The position numbers were made by a program, and so were the translations under genes. Below are positions 36,301-42,700 of a DNA stretch of 64,000 bases, in pieces. Position 1 is the first letter of the stretch. The number at the start of each line of letters is the position of its first letter. This stretch comes from Ixodes scapularis (lineage: Eukaryota; Arthropoda; Arachnida; Ixodida; Ixodidae): NCBI RefSeq assembly GCF_016920785.2, contig NW_024609880.1:62373830-62437829 (forward strand), read 5' to 3'. The notes beneath the pieces were generated by a model, which saw only the letters and a list, made by a program, of their open reading frames with translations, was not told the origin of the DNA and made no database searches.

Positions 36301-38585
36301 GCCAGTGCAGTTCGACTGCTAGCCTGGGGTTTTAATGTGCAGCACGCAGCAGTGATTCACAACTACATGATGGTATGATGCTCATCTAGCTCTAAACGAG
36401 CACAAGCGGAGATTGAAGCCAGGACCCCCGTGTTTAGCGGTGTGAGCTTTCACTCTACGTGCCCCAAGCTGCAGCGCATTAACACGCTCGGCCACCGAGC
36501 GTGTTAAGTGCACTATTCTGGGTCAAATTCATTTTGTACCTAGTTTCAAGATTACCTTGAAGTTAGTTACCCCAAAATCGACTGACTTTATTTCACGAGC
36601 ACCTTGGGCCACACCGACAAAGAGATGAACGTTCTCACCCAAAACGTGGCTGCAGCTGCGACAGGGATCGTTGAGGTTGGCCAGAGGCTGGGGTCCCTCG
36701 AGCCGTTGCGGGGTCTGGGGTAGGTTTGGGTTCTTCCAGCCATTGCACTTGCAGCCATCGTCCGCCTGCGCAAAAAACACGGTTCTGCTATACATGCCTT
36801 GCGCCCGACGTCACGCCGCGATGCCCCGCCCCCGATCGCCATTGCTCCGTACCACCGGAGGATCGGAGAACCTACAAAGCGTAGTCGACGGCGTGTTCCG
36901 TCCGACCGTGACGTGTTTACGCAGTTTGAGAGCGTAGCGTTTTTTTTTGTGTGTGCGTGTTCGTTGTTCTTCGCACAATTTGGAAATAAATCGTTTCAAT
37001 CTATTTTTACCAGCGCCTACGGGCTAAATGTGCCATCGCCGGGGGAGCGGACGTTGCCGCTCTGCGAAGATTACTTCAACGAGCTCGTTGGACCTACGAG
37101 AGCGAGATATGCGATAAAGGTGGAACTTAGCGACGGCGAGGATCCCTACAAACTTCGCGTCGGCGTGGACACGACATTCGATGCCGCCTTTTTCCCTAAC
37201 GTAACTCGCTCAGCCTCGAGCGCTGCGACTCAAGGCTGAGCGATCTCCTTCGTCCGTGTAACCGAGCTTCAAACTCGGCGCCCAGTCAGGGTTCGTGTTA
37301 TCGAACAACTTAGAAGGAGCTCCTGTAAAACAAAGAAAAAATGCCATTCGCTGACGCGCTCATCACGTCCGCGAAACTCGGCGTAGCAGACAATGCTGCA
37401 CCGAGTTTTACATTTAATTTTGCGACAGCAACCGGGTGAACGCATCCCGAAAACGGAGAACGACAAGAAGCATTTGTTACCTGTAACAAAGTGCTCGCTG
37501 CACACCTGTGTGTTCACGTTCGCGACCAGGTCGGCCCTGTTAATCTTCGCAAACCACATGCTCCTTCGCTTCTTTGACAGTTCGTGTGTCCGCCAAGACT
37601 GAGCGGAGAACACCTTCGGTAGTTTGAAAAATCTCGCATCACTGACGGTGTAATGATCACGACGCTTGTTGCTCTTAGTCCTGTTTGCATAATTAATAAC
37701 CGCACATGCAACCATTCTACATAGCGAAACCTTCGCTCAGCAAGGCAAACTGACGGCAACTGCAGCGAACTTCCTATGCAGCGCTGACGATTTGGTACGG
37801 CGTAATGGCGACGGCCCTCCCAGCATGCAATTTTAATGACGTAGGTGCAAGGCATGTATAAGACAATTGTTTGTGTCCTACTACTCTGCTGAGATCAGGA
37901 TGGAATGGAAGAGTAAGAAAGGTGTCATATGACCATTAAAAAAAAAAAAATATATATATATATACATATATATATCACTGCTGTTTTCTTAGAACACCAA
38001 GCTGTCTTGCAATCTGAGGTTAAGAGACATGGTGAAGAGAATGGTGCTTAACATGGTACAATATTAAAAATGAGAGGGAAGTATAAAAGTATGAGCCAAA
38101 GCAATCTAGATTTATTTATTTATTTATTTTTTTAAGAGGGTGGAGGGTGCAAGCGTGATATATAAATAAGAAAGTTGCGACCGCAAACTGAAACAGTAAA
38201 CAGTAGTACGGATCATCTGTCACTAATCGAAAAATGCGCATTGTACGCTCTTATTAGCACGCAGGAAAGCTACAGCAGCCGAATTGTTACCTGAGGTGGC
38301 TATCGTATCGCGGTCCTTCTAATCAATTGATTACTCACTCGCTGTGACTAGCTAGTGATCGACACAGGAGCGCGCGCGAAGAAGCCACATTACCTTGCAC
38401 GACGAATAGATGGCGAGTTTCTCGAGCTTCTTGTTGAGCGGCCAGGCCTTCACCTGCGACTTCTTGTGGGCTATCCTCTGAAGGTTGTTCCCGGACGATC
38501 CCTGCGGTGTGTTTCCGGACGATCCTTGCGGAGTGGTTTGGCCCGGCGGCGCAGCGACAGAGCCAGTCGGTGGCGCGCTCGACAT
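12152..38585 (-). CDS. KAT2A: Histone acetyltransferase KAT2A (GCN5/PCAF), complete, 18 coding exons
   Basis: Joining 18 exons (38585-38394, 36765-36639, 35929-35784, 33920-33831, 29856-29666, 27982-27791, 25609-25506, 25147-24986, 20982-20909, 20322-20114, 18966-18840, 17660-17550, 17462-17319, 14707-14593, 14503-14473, 14356-14287, 14176-14092, 12348-12152) gives 2367 nt, 788 residues plus TGA, with every intron phase matching. Seen: an N-terminal PCAF-N region with GCKCNGWKNP and CRSC, then a variable serine-rich linker, the GNAT core (FTEIVFCAVTS with the catalytic Glu; acetyl-CoA loop QVKGYGTHL across exons 11/12), and a C-terminal bromodomain (AWPFQKPV, PDYYDHIKYPMDL, acetyl-lysine Asn in AYNSPDTEYY). 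Known for the family: it is the nuclear acetyltransferase of SAGA and ATAC, acetylating histone H3. Invertebrates usually have one gene for vertebrate KAT2A and KAT2B, so either name fits. The start is the only Met before the conserved KLEKL motif; an upstream exon cannot be excluded. Confidence 0.95.
12690..12975. repeat. Dispersed repeat shared with 49220-49510
   Basis: TAGATCTCGG.GTT.ACCA and later GAGCATACTCGGGCATGGC match the WDR24 intron copy in order. The similarity is moderate. Confidence 0.5.
13424..13862. repeat. Dispersed repeat pair, copy 1
   Basis: AGAAATATAACCTTTCTTGA through GACCAGTGTTCCCCCTTAA is shared with 30875-31312 along the full length, in the same orientation. Family unknown. 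Confidence 0.78.
14092..14176 (-). CDS. KAT2A: KAT2A exon 17 (bromodomain)
   Basis: The acceptor is TCTTCAG|AATCAC and the donor G|GTGAGC. It encodes AWPFQKPVEKAEAPDYYDHI and KYPM, the ZA loop of the bromodomain. Confidence 0.95.
14287..14356 (-). CDS. KAT2A: KAT2A exon 16
   Basis: The acceptor is TTACCAG|TGTGAA and the donor AAG|GTATGT. It encodes VKQEQIDPDQLYQAMKSVLI, the first part of the bromodomain. Confidence 0.93.
14473..14503 (-). CDS. KAT2A: KAT2A exon 15 (31-nt micro-exon)
   Basis: Only 31 nt long: acceptor ATGCAG|GTGAGG, donor TA|GTAAGT. It encodes REAGWKPDKK with split codons at both ends. The GWKP motif is conserved in the family, and skipping the exon would shift the frame. 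Confidence 0.88.
14593..14707 (-). CDS. KAT2A: KAT2A exon 14
   Basis: The acceptor is TTTCAAAG|ATTGTC and the donor C|GTGAGT. It encodes IVKKFIEKQQEHMQKVYPG and FKEGVREIPLESIPGL, between the acetyltransferase domain and the bromodomain. Confidence 0.94.
14990..15090 (+). repeat. tRNA-derived SINE
   Basis: GCCGCAGCTCAGACCGCATGG followed by CGCGTTCAATCCCCACC (B-box-like). It lies in KAT2A intron 13, antisense to the gene. Confidence 0.5.
15650..17210. mobile_element. Second, shorter copy of the TGGGCAGTAAC element
   Basis: TTCCTTGATATGCCTTTAAA at 15660, CCCGCAAGTGTATATCTGGAG at 15954 and the GTTACTGCCCAAG end near 17209 align in order with the copy at 42453-44571. Much of the 42.85-43.87 kb interior is missing. 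The left end was not located. It lies in KAT2A intron 13. Confidence 0.65.
17319..17462 (-). CDS. KAT2A: KAT2A exon 13
   Basis: The acceptor is TTTCAG|GGATTC and the donor GAG|GTCTGT (weak). It encodes GFSKDIKLPKSVYTGYIKDY, EGATLMGCEL and HVIRKQKE, the end of the GNAT domain. Confidence 0.94.
17550..17660 (-). CDS. KAT2A: KAT2A exon 12
   Basis: The acceptor is CCCTAG|GGTTAT and the donor CAG|GTCGGT (weak). It encodes GYGTHLMNHLKDYHVKQNIL and FADEFAIGYFKKQ, completing the acetyl-CoA pyrophosphate loop. Confidence 0.95.
18283..18309. repeat. Poly-C run
   Basis: 27 C in a row inside the hAT-like element 18209-18708. Confidence 0.9.
18379..18561. mobile_element. TACCGTA-ended MITE nested in a hAT element
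   Basis: 183 bp from TACCGTAGAATACCACGC to GGTATTTTACGGTA, with the subterminal GAGTGGGCGCTTG motif of the 7546 copy. It lies inside the hAT-like element 18209-18708. Confidence 0.72.
18840..18966 (-). CDS. KAT2A: KAT2A exon 11 (catalytic)
   Basis: The acceptor is CCGCAG|GAAGC and the donor AAG|GTGAGT. It encodes KHRTLALVKEGRIIGGICF, RMFPGQ and GFTEIVFCAVTSNEQVK. The Glu in FTEIVF is the family's general base. Confidence 0.96.
19460..19850. mobile_element. hAT-family copy, decayed
   Basis: It shares CATGTGCACCAAGTGAGTAGGG and CAGATGGGGTCC with the element at 34317 and ends GGTTGAGAACCACC, a hAT right end. The left boundary is unclear. It lies in KAT2A intron 10. Confidence 0.5.
20114..20322 (-). 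CDS. KAT2A: KAT2A exon 10
   Basis: The acceptor is TGCGCAG|ACGAGC and the donor CC|GTGAGC. It encodes ARDEAARAEERKGLIEFHMV, the LVWLVGLQNVFSHQLPRMP motif and KEYITRLVFD, the start of the GNAT fold. Confidence 0.95.
20529..20720. mobile_element. TACAGT MITE, copy B
   Basis: Also exactly 192 bp, with TIRs TACAGTCTAAGC / GCTTAGACTGTA. It is in the same orientation as copy A and similar along its whole length. It lies in KAT2A intron 9. Confidence 0.82.
20909..20982 (-). CDS. KAT2A: KAT2A exon 9
   Basis: The acceptor is CCCCTAG|GTGATC and the donor GAT|GTGAGT. It encodes GDLPEEVIAQLVATITDPK and QMLGPD, a conserved segment before the acetyltransferase core. Confidence 0.92.
21026..21798. mobile_element. 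AAGGGATAC-ended element
   Basis: The left end AAGGGATACTACAACAAAATTT and the right end AAATTTCGTTGAAGTATCCCTT are inverses with few mismatches. No coding sequence is seen. It lies in KAT2A intron 8. Confidence 0.65.
21970..24190. mobile_element. CCTTAGTTACTCGAGC-ended element split by the LINE
   Basis: Left CCTAGTTACACGAGCG at about 21970 and right CGCTCGAGTAACTAAGG at about 24185 are inverses. A second inverted pair, CCAACTGTCATTGAGC and GCTCAATGACAGTTGG, lies inside. The LINE between them explains the separation. Confidence 0.55.
22276..23560 (-). mobile_element. Jockey/CR1-type LINE, 5'-truncated and decayed reverse transcriptase
   Basis: In three minus-strand pieces: NVTPVFKSGPKASVKNYCPI followed by SLTSISCKLFEHII (RT start, 23544 region); the catalytic FADD at 22996-23007 followed by CVLY; then SDDLAILQTNINILSSWCNQ, KMSLNLSKCK and, nearer the 3' end, RMILDYACVVWDPY and IQNQAAHFVLNNW. 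Frameshifts and stops separate the pieces and no endonuclease is present, so the copy is dead. It sits in KAT2A intron 8, sense with the gene. Confidence 0.88.
24986..25147 (-). CDS. KAT2A: KAT2A exon 8 (linker)
   Basis: The acceptor is TTTCAAG|GTGCC and the donor G|GTAGGA; both phases fit. It encodes a Ser/Thr/Gly-rich stretch with SSSPGSGADSYTTVHL, the low-complexity linker. The support is phase and position, because the linker sequence is not conserved. Confidence 0.85.
25506..25609 (-). CDS. KAT2A: KAT2A exon 7
   Basis: The acceptor is TTGACAG|ATTCCTG and the donor A|GTGAGA. It encodes FLSVLEEEVYGSNSPIWDPDF and then enters the poorly conserved linker between PCAF-N and the acetyltransferase domain. 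Confidence 0.92.
25997..26322. mobile_element. hAT-like element with perfect 8-bp target duplication
   Basis: 326 bp bounded by CAGGGGTTCTCAAACT and AGTTTGAGAACCCCTG. The octamer GTGTAGTA lies immediately on both sides (25989-25996 and 26323-26330). It is non-autonomous and lies in KAT2A intron 6. Confidence 0.9.
27791..27982 (-). CDS. KAT2A: KAT2A exon 6
   Basis: The acceptor is TCGCAG|GTGGCTG and the donor CG|GTGAGG. It encodes WLCFCHVPAFCDSLPHSET, a FGRTLLRSVF motif and KRTLVLTHFP, the end of PCAF-N. GC content is markedly higher than in the surrounding intron. Confidence 0.94.
28688..28770. mobile_element. hAT end fragment
   Basis: CAGTGGTTCTCAAACTGTGG followed by GTCCGTGTACCC is the typical left end of a CAGNGGTTCTC family element. 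No matching right end was found. Confidence 0.4.
29666..29856 (-). CDS. KAT2A: KAT2A exon 5
   Basis: The acceptor is CGACAG|GCAGTC and the donor AG|GTAGCT, ending in phase 2. It encodes AVTNFVMHKFGHLSQKEWQ, then a CLNHWKLETPS motif, then AAAYKINYT. It completes the middle of PCAF-N. Confidence 0.94.
30875..31312. repeat. Dispersed repeat pair, copy 2
   Basis: Near-identical partner of 13424-13862. It ends exactly at the TTAA where the 31313-32936 element is inserted. Confidence 0.78.
31313..32936. mobile_element. 1.6-kb TTAA-flanked element
   Basis: The TIR AGGGACACTGACAG / CTGTCAGTGTCCCT is perfect over 14 bases, and TTAA lies on both sides (31309-31312, 32937-32940). A TTAA target is typical of piggyBac-like transposition. 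It has no transposase; inside is a tRNA-derived SINE (32067-32135). It lies in KAT2A intron 4. Confidence 0.8.
32067..32135 (-). repeat. tRNA-derived SINE inside the TTAA element
   Basis: On minus, TAGCTCAGTGGG is a perfect A box and AGTTCAATCCC a near-perfect B box, followed by a T run suited to pol III termination. The 5' and 3' ends do not pair as a tRNA acceptor stem. Confidence 0.65.
33155..33688. mobile_element. hAT-like element, TAGGGTTCC family, copy 2
   Basis: Ends CAGGGTTTCATGTTTT... and ...GGAAAACACGGAACTCTA, each followed inward by the GGGGGTTTAT motif of the family. The flanking octamers ATTAAAGA and ATTATAGA agree in 7 of 8 bases. It is non-coding and lies in KAT2A intron 4. 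Confidence 0.75.
33831..33920 (-). CDS. KAT2A: KAT2A exon 4
   Basis: Ninety bases, phase 0 at both ends: LLRKSILLMTRPTVEGPLG to FEKPSIAK. The acceptor TTGCAG is good. The donor GTCAAA is weak, but the join to exon 5 restores the conserved protein. Confidence 0.92.
34370..34749. mobile_element. Harbinger-like or TTAA-type MITE nested in a hAT element
   Basis: Bounded by GGCCTGTTCACACTC and GAGTGTGAACGGGCC (14 of 15 inverted). TTTAA lies directly on both sides (34365-34369 and 34750-34754). The GGCCTGTTCACAC end and a TAA or TTTAA target fit PIF/Harbinger; piggyBac-like (TTAA) cannot be excluded. Confidence 0.78.
34922..35298. mobile_element. Second hAT nested in the same element
   Basis: It starts CAGAGGTGGCCAAGCTGTGG and ends CTGGCCACCCCTG. 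The flanking octamers CTCTAGTC and CTTTAGTC match in 7 of 8. The ends resemble the CAGRGGTGGCCAA class of hAT elements. Confidence 0.8.
35784..35929 (-). CDS. KAT2A: KAT2A exon 3
   Basis: The acceptor is CTGCAG|GGGCAC and the donor AAG|GTATGC. It encodes AHVSHLENAPEEELNRLLG through DTKQVYFYLFK, strongly conserved in PCAF-N. Confidence 0.94.
36405..36510 (-). repeat. tRNA-Leu/Ser-like SINE with hairpin
   Basis: On minus, GGTGGCCGAGCGTGTTAATG is A-box-like and TGGCTTCAATCTCCGC is B-box-like. The start forms a perfect 13-bp hairpin with a 3-base loop (36479-36507). It lies in KAT2A intron 2. Confidence 0.6.
36639..36765 (-). CDS. KAT2A: KAT2A exon 2
   Basis: The acceptor is GCGCAG|GCGGAC and the donor G|GTGAGA, ending in phase 1. 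It encodes ADDGCKCNGWKNP to CRSCSHVLG, the Cys-rich part of PCAF-N. Confidence 0.93.
37010..37199 (+). pseudogene. Exon-like open frame, convergent with the THAP exon
   Basis: The open frame carries GLNVPSPGERTLPLCEDYFN, then GPTRARYAIKVELSDGEDPY, then VGVDTTFDAAFFPN. It is bounded by TTTTACCAG on the left and AAC|GTAACT on the right, which look like an acceptor and a donor. The DPY..L...FD...P.VT pattern recalls a multi-copy family of tick proteins of likely transposon origin, but that is recollection and weak. It lies on the opposite strand to KAT2A. It may be a fragment of a mobile gene. Confidence 0.35.
37270..37715 (-). pseudogene. THAP-domain exon, damaged, inside KAT2A intron 1
   Basis: Starting at a Met at 37715, the minus strand reads MVACAVINYANRTKSNKRRD, FFKLPKVFSAQSWRTHELSK, SMWFAKINRADLV and QVCSEHFVTG. 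The LP motif, the invariant Trp, the late Cys and His of CSEHF and the basic segment identify a THAP zinc finger (C2CH). The second Cys of the first CxxxxC pair is replaced by Tyr (INYANR). The domain ends at a plausible donor ACAG|GTAACA near 37483, as an exon of a larger protein would. THAP proteins bind DNA and include P-element-type transposases. I infer a decayed exon of a THAP gene or transposon. Confidence 0.65.
37949..37975. repeat. AT microsatellite
   Basis: An A run passes into TATATATA with one TACA interruption. Confidence 0.9.
38394..38585 (-). CDS. KAT2A: KAT2A exon 1
   Basis: It encodes 64 residues from MSSAPPTGS to LEKLAIYSSCK. The donor is TGCAAG|GTAATG, phase 0. The KKLEKLAIYSSCK stretch matches the start of the PCAF-N region. 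Residues 18-33 hold a perfect tandem duplication of TPQGSSGN in a Gly/Ser/Pro-rich leader. The reading frame stays open for a short way upstream of the Met, so the start is probable rather than proven. Confidence 0.85.
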
Positions 38586-39651
38586 CGCCCGCGAGCCCTG
38601 CGGCGCCCTTTTTTGTGCTGCGCAGAAAACCCGCGTCAGGAAACGACCACACCTGCCAGCTAAGCGGCAAAAGGAACAGAACAGAGTGCAGCTTGATCTT
38701 TGGCTACTGCGAAAACGAGAGAGCGCAGCAGTACGTACGCTCAGTAGGTGCCGTGACCCAGAAGCTGTCGTCGGGGTAGTGGCTGTAGCTTCGGCGGGTC
38801 GGTCTTGTTCCTGGTGAATTTCGGGGACCGTTTCATACCCCCTGGCTTTCCGCGACAGGCCTAACAGGTTAACAGAATGGACATCGTGCTACGGGAAGGC
38901 TCGGAACGGAATCTGAAAAGCCTAAAACATTGGAAAATGTAGTATCATCGGCGATGCTTGTTGTAAATTTTGCTGCGTGCATCAACATGAACAGCGGCGC
39001 TGGACGGGAGCGGGGAGGAGAGCGGGGAGCGTTGGGGAGCGTATCGAGCGCGTCGCTGGCGTCGCTTCCTTGACAACCTTGACACAAAAAATGTAATTAT
39101 TAAAAAAAATGAATATTATAATACTTGACTTGAAATTATAGTTAAATAGAACTGAAATAAATTCAAAGAAAGTAACGTTAAATACATAAAAATATTATAA
39201 AGCAAAAGATGGCGCAAGTCACCGTCTTGATCAAATACGGGAAAGTACAGTACCTTTTTTTTACCAACGTCCCGAGAGCCGACCGGCCAACGAAGCGAAG
39301 CACGCGCTTTCTGTGTACACAATTTGATTTTGTTTGTATTGATACAGCGCAGCCCAGAGAGAATTCGTACACAACGCCGCGACTCGTGGGTGGACCTACG
39401 GTGGACCTCTTGAGCGGCCAGGAAGCGGCAAGTACCAAAGGTGCGAACTTATTTGAGTCGTCTAATCTGTTTTAGGCGATAGCCAAACATATTAGATTGG
39501 CCGGTCACTGCCGTTCTTGGCAAACTCGGGTGCGATAACATTTCATTGAGCGAGTAGCTCGGAGAAGTTTCAGCATACTTCCTCACGCTTCACAGTCATG
39601 TGACGAATGCTGCTGCCTTCATTTCTGCTGCAGACAACCGCCGATGTCAAC
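38586..39651. promoter_or_regulatory. Divergent KAT2A/WDR24 promoter region
   Basis: 1,066 bases separate the two oppositely directed start codons, and no other gene is seen between them. A GC- and CpG-rich stretch lies around 38990-39065. A 10-base motif GTCATGTGAC (M-box/CLEAR-like) sits at 39595-39604, about 50 bases before the WDR24 ATG. A pyrimidine-rich tract ending in CAG at about 39633 could be a 5' UTR splice acceptor for WDR24. Start sites cannot be placed from sequence alone. Confidence 0.55.
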
Positions 39652-39748
39652 ATGGGGACCAAAACCATGCATTGCACTTTAGAAGGACCGGCCAATGCGT
39701 TAGCCATAAATCGTGACGCCACGCAAGTTGCTGTTGCAGGCAGAAACG
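39652..39748 (+). CDS. WDR24: WDR24 exon 1
   Basis: It starts MGTKTMHCTLEGPANALA and ends AGRN with donor G|GTACGG, phase 1. The MHC..L..PANA block matches the family N-terminus. A second Met five codons on (TMHC) is the alternative start. Confidence 0.9.
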
Positions 39749-42700
39749 GTACGGTTTTTTTCGCTTATTTTACACCTTGATTGGCGATTTATTTGAAGTC
39801 GCTGACGGTGTGTGGCACTGAAGTAGTCTCACAAACTTGATATGCTGTCTCGTAGTCAATGGGACTGCAGCGTCAGCTGAGAGTTGCAGAACACACAATC
39901 GCGCGAGTCAAGAGTCCTCATACATCCTGCGCTTTTAACTTAGCTGCGACTATAAATGTGGGGAAGGTTTAATCGTTGCTTTGCTGTTCTCACGTCAGCT
40001 GTCGATGGTGACAAGGCTGGGCCCCAATTGTACACCAGTCAAAAGGGGCTTTCTACGCTTCTAATCGAGTGATCCTCTCTTTCCAGTCTTCAAAGTCTTC
40101 AGTTTAGAAAATGACGAGTTTGTGGAACGGATGAACCTACGCGTCGGAAAGAATCTCAACCTGAATTTTAGTTGCAGTGATGTTGTTTGGAACGTCGTTG
40201 AAGGTAGGCGGAAACCCCTACCACAATTTAAGCCTCACATTCTTCTTGTGTCAAGTTTAGCGAAACAATGTTGTCATTTCCATGGGGTTTCCAGATCACA
40301 TTCTGGCCACAGCAGCGACAAACGGGGCTGTCGTCACATGGAACTTAAATAAAAGCACACGGTCAAAGCAAGGTATGTTTTTGGTGATTTCTGAATGCCT
40401 AACATCTTTTGCAGGATATTCTAACTGCAGCACACTAATGCTTGCTTTCTTCCTTTTCCACTTCTGTAGACATTGTGTTTCAAGACCACAAGAGGACAGT
40501 CAACAAAGTCTGTTTTCATCCTTCAGAAGCTCACATTCTTTTGAGCGGATCTCAGGATGGAACCATGAAATGTTTCGATATTCGGAAGCGTGAAGCTGCT
40601 AGCACCTTCCTCAGGTAACAGACATCATTTCAGATGGTGCTAACATTTTTAAAGCCAAAGGTTCAACAATAGAGCCATGGAGTTTAAAGGGTGTCAAGAG
40701 TTTTGATGTATATCTCAAAGTTTCATATTTTTGGTATTTCGTGATGTTTGAGTTTGTAGCACAAGCCGTCGCGTGCTGTCGAGCTGAAGTGTCGTGACCC
40801 TCTCAGCCTTCGAATTCTCTTTCTAATCATGACCTGGCAATAAACAAGAAGGCAGGTTGTGAAATCCGAAAAGCAAAAACAACTTGCTCTGTTTTCCCAA
40901 GTTTCATCTTGCCCTTTCAACATAGAATATCTCTTCAGGCTGGCTGCACCATCCCGCAAAATTTAAACTACAAAACGTGCCAACCCGTTTAGATTAGTGG
41001 GACATGATGTCACGTGACACCGGGCGTCATGTCGCATTCGTGGCACAAATTGCGTGACCGTGTGACCCATGGTGGCACAAACAGCATGACCGCCATTCAT
41101 ACTGTCACGGGTGGTCACTAAAAGAACAATAAATAAACAGGAAGAAATAAACGTTTAATGTGGCAAACTTGTGCCCAAAAGAGAAAGGAAATAGGAGATA
41201 ACAACAGAACGTCAAAGTTGGCGCAACAACAGGGTCGAACGCTGGGGCAAGACTGCTTCTGGCTCGCCACGTGGAGCCCCTTTTGTACAGGCGTGGGCTT
41301 CTGAAAAAATCTGCTTAGAAGATTCGTAGCGTAGAACATTCTGACCTAGAACAAGCACCACGGTTCTCGAATTTACCAGAACATCAAATATACAGAGTCA
41401 AGAAAAATGTGGACCCGCAGCCAGGCATTGAACCTTGGCTTTTTGCATGGAAGGCAAGTGCAATAACCGTTTGGCCACGAGCGCACTGCCTGCTTGGTCA
41501 GGTGCGCGTGTGGCAATACTCTACACACTTCAGTTTTGTCAAGTGTGACCGAAGCGCTGCACACTTTTATAAAACTTCTAAGCCCTTATTTATTTTTTTA
41601 TGTCTAGTCATAATTAGTGACACAACATATAATTCTTAATTGAAGAGATACTTAGCTGGCCTTTATTGAAAAGAAAGGTTCGTACCCGCACTTGGCATTT
41701 CAGCTCGTCGGAGAGCGTGCGGGACGTCCAGTTCTGCCCCCACCACCACTTTGTCTTTGTGGCTGTCCAAGAAAATGGCAACGTCCAGCTTTGGGACCTG
41801 CGGCGCGCCGACAAGTGCGAGCGGCAGTTCACGGCTCACAGCGGACCCGTGTTCACCTGCGACTGGCACCCCGACGACAGGCGTCTCCTTGCCACGGGCG
41901 GTAGGGACAAGGCCATCAAGGTATAACATAAAACACGATGGGGAGGGGGTGATTTTTTTTTAGGCTAGGTGGTGCAAGCGACTGTCCATAACTGGGGGTG
42001 TAGCCAGTACCAGTACCATCCATCCAGGAGTTTCTGTGCTCCCTTTAGTTCACATAGGTCGGCACTATGACCAAGTATTAGAGCATTGTGCGTGCGTCAG
42101 CGGGTATGGGTGCAGAGTTGTACCCAGCCAGTGCTGGCTAAAAGCTATGCCATAGCTCTGTTTGAACCGAAATAACCTAACTATGTCTGGGAAGGGTATT
42201 TTTATTTTATTTTAATTCTTCATTTATTTTTGCAGTGAGCCCATGCGTGAAAAATGTGGCTATCTTTTATTTACTTTGAGAGGAACCTTTATGGCACGTG
42301 GAGTCGTGTTTTCTTGAGTCGGAAAATATTAAAAGTCTGCCTGCAGAAATCGGTCACAAAAACTAGGGAATTAGGGTGCTCTGAGTAGGCCAAACGTGAT
42401 TTAAAGGTCTTTTTCACATGATGGAGGGATTTTATTTTATGTTGCCTCAGAGCAGTCATGGGCACGTTACTGCTAAAATTTAAGAGTGTTGCAGTTGCAG
42501 TTACTCAGAGAAAAAAAAGTAACTCTACTACAGTTACAGTTACAAAATTGAAAGAGCAACTTGTTAAAGTTACTTTGCTAAAGTTACATTGTTACTTCTT
42601 AGGTTACTTTACAATAAACATTGCATAACATTAAAATGGAGCCTTCCTTGATATGCCTTTAAATTAGTATAGATTTATCTTGAGACACTGTGTTCTTCGC

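Noticed and set aside
36799..37239. Whole 146-codon frame as a gene
   Set aside because: Only the part from 37010 to 37199 looks exon-like; the start is low-quality sequence overlapping KAT2A exon 2's upstream intron.
41404..41490. Functional tRNA gene on minus
   Set aside because: The promoter boxes are good, but the ends do not form an acceptor stem, so it is called a SINE.
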